Source: Paratrimastix pyriformis (lineage: Eukaryota > Preaxostyla > Paratrimastigidae). Taken from it: a DNA stretch of 64,000 bases. Position numbers and translations under genes: made by a program. Within the stretch, counting starts at the first letter, position 1, and the number at the start of each line of letters is the position of its first letter. The DNA lies in the NCBI GenBank assembly GCA_027972325.1, contig JAPMOS010000011.1:498501-562500 (forward strand). The letters are read 5' to 3'. Below are positions 31,701 through 43,955 of the stretch, piece by piece. Below the pieces are notes generated by a model. The model was not told the origin of the DNA, searched no databases, and was given only the letters and a program-made list of their open reading frames with translations.

Positions 31701-34700
31701 GCGGGGGCCTCCCTGCTGCCGGCCGAGTGTCTGCCCCCGGGGGGCGCCACCGCCTGCGCGGTCCCGGCCGGGGCGGCCTTCGCGCTGCTGCTCCGGGTGG
31801 CCGAGGAGGCCCGCAAGGTCCTCGTCCTCGCCACCGGTCCGCAGCCGCCCTGACCCCCCCCCCCCCCCCGGAGGGCCCAGCCCCGATTACGGTGCCTCTC
31901 CCTCTGCCCACAACTCACCACAACGCACGGGGTCCATCTCGGGGCCGGGGCTGGGGCTGCCAGAGCCGACTCTGGCCTCTGCGGCCCTGGTGCTGCTGGG
32001 GGCCGCCTTCAGCCTCACCCGCACCATCGCCGCCAGCCGGGCCCCGCCCCGCAGCCCCGCCCCTGGCTGCTCCCCAGCCGGGCTTGCCCACGCCCCCGGG
32101 TGCCGAGCCGCAGGGGGCCGGGGCGACGGGTGTCTCCTCGTCGACCACCACCGCCGCCGGGACGCCCCTCCACCTGAGCCTGCCCGCCCTGGAGGCGCTC
32201 CTGGTGGTGCCCTCACGACCCCGTCCTCCGGGTCCCCCGCCAGCCACCCCGCCCCGCCCCCGCCCCCGCCCCCGCCGTCCGTCGCCCCAGGCGCCGCCCC
32301 GGCAGCCGGCCGGGCCCGGCCCCTCCTGCGGCGACGCGTGGGGGCCGCAGGCGGTCGTGGGCATCCACGGGCTGTCCCCCCGCCGCCCCCGGCCCAGGGC
32401 CCGGCCCCCCTGCCCGCAGCACGCCCGGCCCCAGCAGCCGCCCGGGCCACCATCCTCCCGCAGCCGCCCGCCCCCACGGAGCTGCCCCGCCCCGCTCGCT
32501 GTTGGGCCCCGGCCCGACCACCCCAGGCCCCACACGGACGCCCCCGATCCCACACCAACCGGCCGCCCCGCCCCCGCCCCCGCCCCCGCCCCCGCCCCGC
32601 CCCGCCCCCGCCCCCGCCCCCGCCCCGCCCCGCCCCGCCCCGCCCCGCCCCGCCCCCGCCCCGCCCCGCCCCGCCCGCCCCCGCCCCGCCCCGCCCCGCC
32701 CCGCCCCGCCCCCGCCCCCGCCCCCGCCCCCCGCCCCCGCCCCCGCCCCGCTCAACTCGGGGCCAGTTGGCGGCCGACCGACGACGCTGGTTGAGCGGCT
32801 GGTGGATCTGGTCTACAGCCACACCACGGCCTGCCCCCGGCCGTCCCCCATGGGGGGCAGCAGCCCACAGATGGCCCCGGCCCAGGCCCAGATGCTCACC
32901 GACGCGCTGGCCCTCCTCGCCCGCCTGGGGCGCTGCTACTGGCGCGCACTCTTGTCCGCGCCCGCCCGGCGACTGGCCCCAGCTCACTGCCCGCCCCTCC
33001 CTGCCCTTCCCCGCCTGCCCACATCCCCCATGAGGAGGAAGGTCTTCATTGCCCCCCGCAGCGCCTACCCGGGCACGTGGGGCGCCTGAGGGCCCTGCAG
33101 CGCTGCTTGCCTCGACGGGCTCCCAGCGGCCCGTCCACCCGGCCCCCGCGCCCGTGGCGGCCCCCGGGGGGTCCTCGGGGCCCCTGCAGCCCCGGGTGGC
33201 GGCCCAGGAGTGCCTCATTGAGGCGGCCCTGCTGGCCCGAGCGGGGGCCTCCATGCCCGCCCCCCAGGCGCCCCTCTACCTGGCGGCAGCGACCCGCCCC
33301 CACCGCCCCCAGCCGCCCCGCCGCGACGGCCCCGGCCTCCCCCGACCAGCCGGCCCCGGCCCCCCGGCTGGCGACCCCGCCTCCCTGCCCCCCAGGCGTC
33401 TATGGCCCCGGTGCCAACGCCCCACCAGGACTCCGGCTGGCCTGCATCAAGGTCCGCACCCGCACAGGCCCCGCACAGGCCCCCCACAGGCCCCCCACAG
33501 GCCCCCCACAGGCCCCCCACAGCCCCCCACAGGCCCCGCTGCCCGGCCCCTCGGCCCTCGGCCCTGCTCACCGGTGGTGTTGGTGTGTGACGTGGCGGCG
33601 TGGCGGGGCGTGTGGTGACGGGGCGTGTGGTGGCGGGGTGCGTGGTGACGGGCCGTCGCAGTTTCTGGACGAGCTCCTGGGGGGCTTTCGGGAGCGTGCG
33701 CTGCACTGGGACCTCATCCGCCGCCAGCGGGACCACAGCCCGCGCCTCGAGGCCGACGAGCTGGCAATCCAGGCCCGCCCAGGCACCGCCCGGCATCCCG
33801 CTCCTCATGCTCCCCATGCTCCCCATGCTCCATGCCCTGGTCATGTGGTCATGCGGCCATGCAGTCATGTGATCATGCGGCCATGCAGTCATGTGGTCGT
33901 GTGGTCGTGTGGTCATGTGGTCATGTGGTCATGCGGCCATGCAGTCATGTGGTCATGTGGTCATGTGGTCATGTGGTCATGCGGTCGTGTGGTCATGTGG
34001 TCATGTGGTCATGTGGTCATGTGGTCATGTGGTCATGTGGTCATGTGGTCGTGTCGTGGTCGTGTGGTCGTGTGGTCGTGTGGTCATGTGGTCATGCGGC
34101 CATGCGGTCGTGTGGTCGTGTGGTCATGTGGGTCATGTGCCGCCCCTGTGCCCCCGTCGTCGTGCAGCGGGCGGTGTGGCTCGAGGTGGGCGCGGGGCAC
34201 CTGTGGACGGCCTGCAGCGACCCCGACGTGCGCGTCCAGGCGGCGGCCTGCGCGGCCTACTTCCAGATCACTCCAGCCATATACGACAGCCTCCTGGTCC
34301 GCCCCCTGTCTCCCCTCGCCGCCCCGTCACTGGCCGCCTCCCACCATCCCCTCATCACTCACCCGGACCGGCCCCGCAGCCCCTGCAGCGGCTCATCCGG
34401 CCGCTGGTACTCGGCTTCGCCGACCGGGACCACGCCCTCCTCCTCCGGGCGGCCGCCTGCCGGGTGCTGGGCATGCTGGCCACCTTCCCCTCCGTCCGAG
34501 CCACGGTCCGCCAGCCCCTGCCGCCCGCCGCGGTCTCATCTCGAGGGGCATGGCGGCGCCGGCTGGGCGGGTGGGGAGTGGGGCGTGGCGGGGCAGGACA
34601 CGCTCTTCCTGGTGGACTGTGTCTACCAGATGCGCGACACGGCCACCGACGCCAACCTCAACCTGCGCACCAAGGCCCACTGGGCCCTGGCCAACACCTG

Positions 34701-37001
34701 CGAGGCCCTCCGCTTCATGGCCCCGTCCGCCTGCAGCCCCCGCCACCCCCAGCCCCCCGCACTCCTTCCGTCCCTGGCCCTCCTCCTCCTCCACTGAGAC
34801 AATCACTGACTGACTGACCCACCCATGTCCGCGCCTCTCCGCCCGGCGGATGTGGTGGTGGCAGGGCGACGTGCGGCCGTCCTTCGTGTTGGACCTGACG
34901 GCGACCGTCCTCGAGGGCCTCCTCGACAACGACAAGGCCCGCCATGCCTGCCAACACTCCCCATGTCTCCCTCCCCCTGTCTCCTTCCCCTCCGCCTGCT
35001 TGACGGGACGCCCTGGGGCCATCTGCCGTGCGAATTGGTGGGGGGGTGGGGGGGTGGTCGCAGGTGCGGACGAGCGCCGTGCGGGCGCTGGGCAACCTGG
35101 CCCGGCTGCTCTTCGAGGACCCCGGGGCGGAGCTGCTGGGCCGGATGCCCCCCGAGATGGTCGTCCGCATGCTGGGCGCCCTCACCCTCGCCGCCCGGTC
35201 GGGATCGGTCAAGGTCAGCGCCCTCACCCGCCGGCCCCCACCCCCACCTCGCCCTGCCTGCCTGCCGGCCCCGCCGCTCGAGTGGGGCTGCCCTCATCAC
35301 CACCATCACCACCATCACCATCGCCATCATCCCCCCCACCCACCCACCCCGGACCCGGTTCCTCACCCCCGCCCCTCACCCCAGATCCGGTGGAACGCCT
35401 GCTACGCGCTGGGGCCTTCCTGGCAGCCCCGCCGGCGGTGGTGGCGCGGTTTCCGCTGCGCCCGGTGCTGCACGTGCTCGGCCTCTGCCCGGCCCCGCCG
35501 CCGCCAGGCCCCCACCCCAGCAGCACCACCAGCCCCCCACCTGGCAGGGCCACCACCAGCAGGGATCAAGGCAGTCCCAACAGCAGCAGCCGCCGAGGGC
35601 AGCCCGACGGGGGGCAGCAGGGGGCCGTGGAGCGGTGGGTGGCGCAACTGGAGCGGCTGCTGGGTGGCATGCGGAGGCCTTCGACACCCTCGCCGACCTG
35701 TCCGCCCACCCCCACCACCCCACCCCCCTCCCTCCCCCCGCTGCCCCCCATGCCGCTGCCCTCACAGCGTCACCCGACTGCCCCCCAGGGTGCAGCGGTG
35801 CCCAAACTACAAGGTGCGCATCCATGCGGCCGCCACCCTGGCCTGCCCCCCGACCCGGGCCGCATACGGGTGCAGCTTCGTCCCGGTCTTCGGGGCCCTC
35901 CTCGTCCGTGGCATTGCATCCGCGCCCCATCCTCCTTCTCCTCCCTCCTCCCTCCTCCCTCCTCCCTCCCTCCTCCCTCCTCCCTCCTCCCTCCCACCAT
36001 CCTCACCGAGGGGGTCACCGCTGATGGGGGCTGGCTGGGTCTGCCACTGGGGGGGGATGGCGTCCACCTGCAGCGGGCGCTGGAGGGCATCGAGGGCGAG
36101 GCCCCCGACCTGGCCGCGTACCGGTACCAGGGGGCCCTCCACGAGCAGCTCCTCTACACGGCCTGCGCCATGCTCGCCCTCAAGGGCCTCCCCGACACGC
36201 TGCCCCCAGCCGTCCCCGCCCCCGTCCCCGCCCCGCCCCCGCCCGCCCGGCCGGGGGCCTGCCCCTGGTGCCTCGGGGCTGCGGCCCCTGATGTGGAGGC
36301 CAACGGGCACAACATTGTCGCCGAGGAGGACGGCGAGGGGGACCCCTGGTGGGACGTGGCCCGCTTCTGGGAGGGGGCCGCCCCGGGGGGCGAGGGCCCC
36401 TGGTGGGCGCCCCGCCTGCTGCGCTGCCTGGGGGCGGTGGCCTTGCCGGGGGCCGAGGGCGGCCCGGGGGGCTGGGAGGAGGCCGGCCCGGCCCTGAGCG
36501 GGGAGGAGGCCGGCCCGGCCCTGAGCGGGGACGAGGCCGCCCAGGAGGCCGCCCGGGAGCGCCGCCCCGAGCCGCCCAAGCGCCTCACCGAGGAGACGCC
36601 CCTCCGGCCCCCGGGCGCAATCGGTCCGGCTCCTCTCGGGGGCGGCCCGGGCTGCCGCGGTATGTGGACGCGCCAACCCAGCGGGCGCCCCACGCTCACC
36701 CTCGATGGCTCCTCTCGCTGGGGGTGGCCCGGGCGCAGGGAGTGGGGCGGGGCGGGTCCGGTCGGGGCGGCTGACGGGGGCCCTGGTGGGCCGGGCCCTG
36801 GAGACGGCCGGCCGGCTGCTCGAGTTGGGCCAGGCCCTGGCGCCCCCGCCCCCGCCCGGCCAGGCCCCCCACGGCGGCGACGGGGGGGCAGCCAGTGCCG
36901 TCGGGGCGCTGGCGGGCCAGTACCGCGAGCGGGCCCGGGCCCTCCTCGAGGCGGCCGCGGCCACCGACCCGGTCCCCACCCGGCCAGCGCCCCGCCCATG
37001 A
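28702..37001 (+). CDS. HEATR6: HEAT-repeat-containing protein 6 (HEATR6) homologue
   Basis: Large alpha-solenoid protein of poorly known function. The N-terminal exon begins MTELGAFPSVQNVHDAEQFC, with HEAT-like helices. A disordered acidic/Pro-rich exon (about 29.3-30.1 kb) precedes VRLCALNLVETLVGVCT and LSLLAIVIGDPVVKVRIMAG, the DUF4042 region typical of HEATR6. Further exons carry AAFVALSVRLGNLVRETHAG, VRVQAAACAAYFQITPA, LRTKAHWALANTCEALR, VRTSAVRALGNLARLLF, then RWNACYALG and YKVRIHAAATLA, which match the conserved C-terminal HEATR6 blocks in order. GALHEQLLYTACAMLALKGL follows, and the last exon ends TDPVPTRPAPRP-stop at 36999-37001. The first intron may be 30 nt (GTCCAC...GCCAG) after KLFLHQGV. 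Introns hold many repeats. Family sure; exon edges in 30-36 kb approximate. Confidence 0.88.
32560..32752 (+). repeat. (CCCCGCC)n / (CCCGC)n C-rich tract in HEATR6
   Basis: Nearly pure C/G tract of CCCCGCC-type units between the HEATR6 exons, C-rich in the sense strand. An ORF runs through it (Pro/Ala/Arg) but I judge it intronic. Confidence 0.85.
33838..34137 (+). repeat. 8-bp minisatellite (GTGGTCAT)n in a HEATR6 intron
   Basis: About 300 bp of GTGGTCAT with diverged GTGGTCGT and GCGGCCAT/GCAGTCAT variants, ending just before the exon with VWLEVGAGHLWTAC. Higher-order blocks of variants are visible. Confidence 0.9.
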
Positions 37002-37646
37002 GCCGCCGCCCCCGCCCTGGCCATCGTCACCACCCCGTCCCTGCCCCGCCAGTCGGGCAGCGCACCGCGAACCCCGGCCCCCTTCATACCCCTCGCCTGC
37101 CCCTCGCCTGCCTCTCTCTCCACCCCCTCGTGACGGACTGGCGGGGGTCGGCTCTCTGTACAGCACGCCCCACACGACCCCAAAAGACGAACGAAGACGG
37201 ACGGACGGACGGACGGACGGACGGCGCGGGGCATTGGGGGCGGGGTGGGTGGGGGTCGGGGGCTGCGCCCGCCCATCACAGGCGAGAGAAGCAGAAGACG
37301 ACGGCAGAACAGACAAGACACACAGCCCCACAGCCCCACAGCCACACAGCCACACAGCCACACAGCCACACAGCCACACAGCCACACAGCCACGGAGCAG
37401 CCGAGTGGGCAGGCAGAAGCAGCAGATCCACAGACATGCAGACAAGCAGACAAGCAGGCGGACAGGCAACCGGGGTGGAGGGCAGAAGCGGACGGATGGG
37501 GAGGGGGTCGGACGGAGGCCCCAAAAAGTCCAGCCCGGACGAGCAACACAGAAGGCGAGGCGAGGCGAGGCGAGCCAGGGGAAGGAGAGTCGGAGCGGGG
37601 TGCGGTGGGTGCGGTGGGATCAAGGACGACGGGGGCGCGGCCGAGG
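37002..37646. other. Convergent intergenic, 645 bp; no gene seen
   Basis: Lies between the HEATR6 and EFR3 stops. Contains (GACG)n at about 37196-37222 and (CCACACAG)n-like repeats at about 37318-37392. Presumably both 3' UTRs. Confidence 0.5.
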
Positions 37647-40600
37647 CTAGCTCGCTGGTGGCTGGGCCGGGGCCGGGGCCGGGGCCGGGGCGGTTATCTG
37701 GAAGGCCTCCAGGGCGGGGAAGGCCACCCCCAGGGCCGAGCCGGGGCCCACCCCCAGGGCGCTCCGCTCGCGGGCCGTGGCCAGGGACCCCTGGGCGGTC
37801 AAGCCGGCCTCGCGGGGCGGGGGGGCCACCATCAGGCCCCCATCTAGGGGCCCCTCCGCCGGGGCTGGGGCCGGGGCCGGGGGGACGCCCTCCTGCAGGC
37901 GCCGCTCCAGCCCCGCGGCCGCCTGGACTTGCTCCACCAGCGGCCCGTAGCCCGCCTCGGCCTGCGCGCCCCCAGGCCAGCAGGGTCACCCCAAAGGGAA
38001 TGGAACGGGAGGCGAGGGTCAGACGAGGCGAGGGTCAGACGAGGCGAACGGGCGAACGGTCGGGGGGGGGGGGGGGGCGAGCGGACCGTGAGGGGCCCCG
38101 CCTGGGGCTGCTGCTGGAAGAGCCTGCTCAGGGCCGACGCCCCGGGGGCCTGGGCCTGAGCCGCGCCCCCTGCCGGTGCCCCGGCGGCCTCGGAGGCGAT
38201 GAGGGCGGCCCCCTCGGGGGCGGGCCCGTCGCAGGGCAGGTTGAGGTCGAGCCGGAAGAGCTCCAGGATGTTGGGCAGGGCCGCCTCGGGGGGGCTGGCC
38301 TCACCCGCCGCAGCCGCGGGCCCCGCGGGGGTCCCGCCCAGGGCGCCCTCGGCCCCGGGGGGGCTGGCCGGGCTGGCCGAGGCGTGGGCCGGGCCGGGCC
38401 CCGCGCCCAGCAGGGAGGCCATCACACGCTGCGACCCGGCCGCCGCCCTGAGCCCCGGCAAACCACACAGACGCCCGAGGGCCCCCCCAAACGACGTCAG
38501 AGGGGCCGCGGGAGGGCGCGGGACAGGGGGCAGGGCCGGGCAGGGCGTGGGGGGGAGGGCGGACGGGGGGGCGGCCAGGATGCCGCGGTGGGTGGGGATG
38601 CGCGACGGGCGGAAGCGGGACCGGCCCAGGGCCTGGCCGAGGGCCACGAAGCGGGCACGGTACGCTGGGCAACCGGGCCGCCCGGGGGGGCGGGGTGGGA
38701 GGCAGGAGGGGAAGGAGGCAGAGAGGGTGAGGCCCAGTGGCAGGGAGCGGTAGGCAGGGGGGGGGGGGGGCGGGTTGGGGCGGACCGGCCATGTTCGGGG
38801 CCGCGGGGCCGCCGGCCGAGGTTGGGGGCGAGGAGCTCAGGGAGAAGGGCCCGGCCGCCAGGAGGCCGCTGGGCGAGAGGGGCCCCAGCAGGGCCCCCGT
38901 GGGCGAGAGGGGCCCCGCCGGGACGGGGGCGAACCGGGCCCAGCGCTCCAGCAGGGCCGCCAGCTGGCCCGCCCCGAAGAGCAGGAAGGGCGCCTGCTGG
39001 CCGGCCCCCAGCCGCTCCACCTGGCGGTAGGCCCGGCAGCGGGTCGTGTAGAAGGGCGCGCAGCTGGCGTAGGTCAGGGCCAGCATGTTCACCAGGGCCG
39101 CCTGGGGGCCCACCGGGAGGCTGGCGGGGGGGCACGGCCCGGCCGGGGAGGCCAGGGCAGGGGCGGCGGCCATGGCGGCCAGGTTGAGGGGGGCGATGGC
39201 CTGGGGCAGCGAGTCCCGGTTGGGGGCGGCCAGCCGGAGGGGCGCCGGCCGGAGGGCCCCCATTGGGTGGTGGGGCGGGGTGACCTGCGGCTGCTGCGGC
39301 TGCTGCTGGTCGAGGGCGGAGGCCCCCGAGCCCCGGTGCTCGAGCGGGTTGGCCATCCCGGGGGGCGTCGTGGCCACGAAGCCGGGCGGGGCCCCGCCCC
39401 CGATCGAGAGCGACCGGGCGTAGGGCGGGCTGCCCCCGCCGATGGAGAAGGACCGGCCCAGGGGCCCCGGGCCGCCGCCGATCTGCTGGGGGGCCGAGCG
39501 GGGCGTCGAGGGGGGCGACGAGCCGGGCGAGCCGTGCTGGAGGCTGGTGTCGGGCTCGACCAGGCTGCGCAGGTGGCGGTCGTCCTCCTCGTCCTCCTGG
39601 GCCGAGACCGAGGCCATCTCGAGCAGCTCGCTGCCCTCGGGGCCCTCGGCCGCCCCGGCCTCCTCCCCCTCGGCGCCCTCGCCCCCCAGGGGCGGCACCC
39701 GCACCTCGATCAGCTCGCAGCCCGGAGGCCCGCCCGCCTCGTCGCCCCGCCCGGTGGCGGCCCGGCGGCCCGCAGGGGGCCCCTCGGGGGTGGCCGTCGG
39801 CCCGCCGCTCGGCTGGCGGCACCGCACCGCACGACAGACGCAGACAGACACAGACGCAGACAGACGCACACAGACAGACAGACAGACGCAGACAGACAGG
39901 CAAAGCAACCCATGCCAGGAGGAAGGATGGTCAGCCGCCGGCCGGCCCACGCCACCCGCCAAATCGCATAACAGGGCAGGGCAGGGCAGGGCAGGGCAGG
40001 GCAGGGCAGGGCAGGGCAGGGCAGGGCAGGGCAGGGCAGGGCAGGGCAGGGCAGGGCAGGGCAGGGCAGGGCAAGGCAGGGCAAGGCAGGGCAAGGCAAG
40101 GCAGGGCAGGGCAAGGCAGGGCAAGGCAGGGCAAGGCAGGGCAGGGCAAGGCAGGGCAAGGCAGGGCAAGGCAGGGCAGGGCAAGGCAGGGCAGGGCAGG
40201 GCAGGGCAGGGCAGGGCAGGGCAGGGCAGGGCAGGGCAGGGCAGGGCAGGGCAGGGCAAGGCAAGGCAAGGCAAGGCAAGGCAAGGCAAGGCAAGGCAGG
40301 GCAAGGCAAGGCAGGGCAAGGCAGGGCAGGGCAAGGCAGGGCAGGGCAGGGCAGGGCAGGGCAGGGCAGGGCAGGGCAGGGCAGGGCAGGGCAGGGCAGG
40401 GCAGGGCAGGGCAAGGCAGGGCAGGGCAGGGCAAGGGGGGCACGCGTGCGGACGGACCGGGGTCCCCTGTGGGGTCAGTGGCGGCTGGGGCGGGGGCGCT
40501 CCGAAGACCCGGGCGGCGGCGTCGGTGTTGGGCTGCAGGGTGGCCATGGTCATGGGCACGTCCGGGTTGGGCTGCAGGGTGGCCATGGTCATGGGCACGG

Positions 40601-43600
40601 GGGGCGCGCTCAGGGGCGACGAGCGCAGGGGAGCCGTCCAGCCGGCGCCCGCCCCGGGGCCGCCGGCCCCGCCCATGGCCTCGGCCAGGGAGGCGATCGA
40701 TGGGCGGGCCCCGATGAAGGAGGGCCGCCGGGCCAGCAGGGGCAGGGCGCTCTTGGGCGAGGGCGGGCAGCCCGGGGCCGCCCCCAGCAGCACGTGCATG
40801 CCCTCCATGCCGAAGGTCAGGTCCGTGGGCACGCAGTGGGCCGCCGCACGGGCCCCGTACACCTGCCCGCACCCCGAGACCAGCCGGGGAAGCCGAGCAG
40901 GGGGCGGCAGGTGAGGAGGCGAGCCAGCTGAAAGGAGGCCTCCCCGGCCCAGTGCGCGCTGCCGTGAGGGGCAGGGGCAGGGGCAGGGGCAGGGGCAGGG
41001 GCAGGGGCAGGGGCAGGGGCAGGGGGCAGGGGCAGGGCAGGGCAGGGGCAGGGGCAGGGGCAGGGGCAGGGGCAGGGGCAGGGGCAGGGGCAGGGGCAGG
41101 GGCAGGGCAGGGGCAGGGGCAGGGGCAGGGGCAGGGGCAGGGGCAGGGGCAGGGGCAGCTGGGGGGGCCGACCTCGGCGGCGTAAGCCTGGAGGTCGCGG
41201 CAGCCGCAGGCCCGGGCGACGGTGTAGATGATCTGGGCCACCAGGGCGTGGGCCCGCGACTGGGGGCCGCCTCGGCGACGGTGCACCAGGGTGGGCTGGG
41301 ATCCGTCGGTCGGCCCCGCCCCGGCCGCCAGGGCCGCGGGGCCATCCGGTCGGCAGGCATCGAGGCCGCGTGCCGCATCGGGACGGCGCGGTCCGGCCCC
41401 ATGCCATCACATCGACGCACACAGACAGACACAGACGCAGAACACACAGCCACCCAGCCGCCCAGCCACACAGGCACCCCTGGGTCAGGACTCGCCCATG
41501 GGGGTGGGGGGGGCAGCCCTTCGACCACTGCTCACCATTGGGAGGGATGGATGGTGGGATGGATGGTGGGATGGATGGTGGGATGGAGGGAGGGATGGAG
41601 GGAGGGATGGATGGGAGGATGGATGGGAGGAGGGATGGATGGGAGGGATGGATGGGAGGGATGGATGGGAGGGAGGGATGGGAGGGATGGATGGGAGGGA
41701 GGGATGGGAGGGATGGATGGGAGGGGGCGACGGACGGAGGCTTGCGGGCTGGTTGGGGGCCGGCCCGGGGGCGGGTGCGGGGGGCGTGACGGTGTGTGCG
41801 TGTGTGGCGGCCAGGGCCTGCTCCTGCAGGGCGAGGGCGAAGGCCAGCAGGGCGGGCACCTCGGCCCAGCCGAAGTGGTGCAGCGCCTGGAAGAGCACCC
41901 GGTACACGTCCTGCGCCAGCGGGGAGGCCAACCCAACCCAGCCCAACCCACCCACCCGGAGAGGGAGGGGGGAAGAGGCCCGCGTGACGCGATGCCCGCC
42001 GCCATGCCACCGGCAGCCCATGGGCCTGCCCTCCAGGGGGCTCGGCAGGGGTGCTCGGCAGGGGTGCTCGGCAGGGGTGCTCGGCAGGGGTGCTCGGCAG
42101 GGTGCTCGGCAGGGTGCTCGGCAGGGGTGCTCGGCAGGTGCTCGGCAGGGGTGCTCGGCAGGGGTGCTCGGCAGGGGTGCTCGGCAGGGGTGCTCGGCAG
42201 GGGTGCTCGGCAGGGGTGCTCGGCAGGGGTGCTCGGCAGGGGTGCTCGGCAGGGGGGTGCGCTGGGCGGGACCTGGTAGATGAGCGGGCTCACCTGGGGG
42301 CAGAAGAGGGCCCCCATGAGGCCGCTGTAGATGCCCTGCATGGCCTCGGGCATCCGGCCCACTGCCCCAACGCCGCCCCCAACGCCGCCCCCAACGCCGC
42401 CCATCCAGCCACCCGGCCGGCCGGCCCGCACACGCAGACACCACAAACCCAGGTGAGGCGTCCGTCACGAACGGATGGCCCTCGGGCTGGGCTGGGGGCT
42501 GGAGGGGGCTGGGGGAAGGAGGGGGGTGGAGGGATGGCCAGGGCGGCGGCAGGGCGGCAGGGCGGCAGGGCGGCAGGGCGGCAGGGCGGACGGGGCTCGG
42601 CCTCGGGCTCGGGTGCGAGCATGTTCTGCAGGGGCCGGGGGGCGAAGGGCGAGGCCGAGGAGACGCTGATCCGCCGGTGGGGGCCCGGGGCCGGGGCTGC
42701 CTCGGGTGCCGCCAGGGCGCTGGGGCGGCGGATGGTGGCCTCGGGGGGCACCGTCGAGAAGGAGGCCACGTGGGTGGGCGAGGACGAGGACGAGGGTGAG
42801 GACGAGGAGGAGGAGTGCGGGGCGGCAGGCTCGCTGGGGCCCGGGGCGGCCGGGTTGGGGACCAGGCTGGGCGGAGCCACCAGGGTCGCCCCGCCGCTCG
42901 GGGAGAGGGTCGCGGGGGCCGGCGGGGCGGCGGCGGCGGCGGCGGCCGAGGGGCGGGCGATGGGGCAGGGGGGCGGGATGAGGAGCGGGTCGGCCAGGGC
43001 GATGGGCGGCAGAGGCGCCCGGGGCGAGGCCAGCGCCTGCAGCAGCAGCAGGGCGAGGTGCCGCTCCGCTGCAGCCCCGCACGGACACCACGCAGCCCCA
43101 GAGAGGACAGCAGCACAAGGGGTGCCGCTCGTCAGCCAGGGCGATGGCCAAGGGCAGGCTGGGCGGCGTCGGGGCCTGGCATGACGGGGGCTGGGTGGGG
43201 GGCGGGAGGGAAGGAGGGGCAGCGGGGGCGGGCGGACGGGGCGAGGGGAAGAGCAGCAGGGGCAGCAGCCGGGTCAGGAGGGGCCCCGTCCGGGCGGCCT
43301 GGTCGGCCGGGCTGCCGGCCGCGGCCCCGTCGCACTCGAAGAGCCGGAAGACCGACACCCGGGCGATCTGCAGGGCTGCCCGCAGCAGACGGTCGGCCAG
43401 CACAGTCTCAAGCGGCGGCAGGCAGCTGCCATCGTCGCCCGCCACACACCCGGAGACCTCCTGGAGGGGGGGGGGGGGGGGGGCACGGCCCAACAGGGAG
43501 GGCAGCCAGGACGAGACGAGGCCACGTGAGGCGATCCGGAGGCCGAGGAGGAGGAGGGGAGGCTCTGGAGGCCGGGGAGTGTGCGGACGGATGGGATCAG

Positions 43601-43903
43601 GTGCAGGATGGGCGAGAAGAGGTCCACGGGGCGACGCGCCCTGCATCTTGTGCGGCCACTGCCCGCCCCGCCCGCCCCCGCCCACGCACAGCCCCAGACA
43701 CAGCCCCAGACACAGCCCCAGACACAGCCCCAGACACAGCGGTCAGTCGAGAGCGGCGGTGCAGACCGCAGGCCCGGCCGTGGGGGGGGGGGGGGTGCCC
43801 GAACAGGTAAGCCATGGCGGGGCGGGGGGCGGAGCGGACCCAGGCAGTCGACCAGGGCGCCCTGCAGCTGCCCCTGCAGCCCCAGCTGCCCTCCCGTGCC
43901 CCC

Positions 43904-43955
<52 letters not shown>

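Noticed and set aside
34850-39187. A 1,445-codon open frame on the plus strand
   Set aside because: It crosses HEATR6 introns, the HEATR6 stop and the antisense of EFR3. In DNA this GC-rich, stop codons are rare and such frames arise by chance.
39968-42256. Tandem arrays as CRISPR or satellite centromere
   Set aside because: Units are 5-13 bp with no unique spacers, lie inside introns of EFR3, and the genome is eukaryotic.
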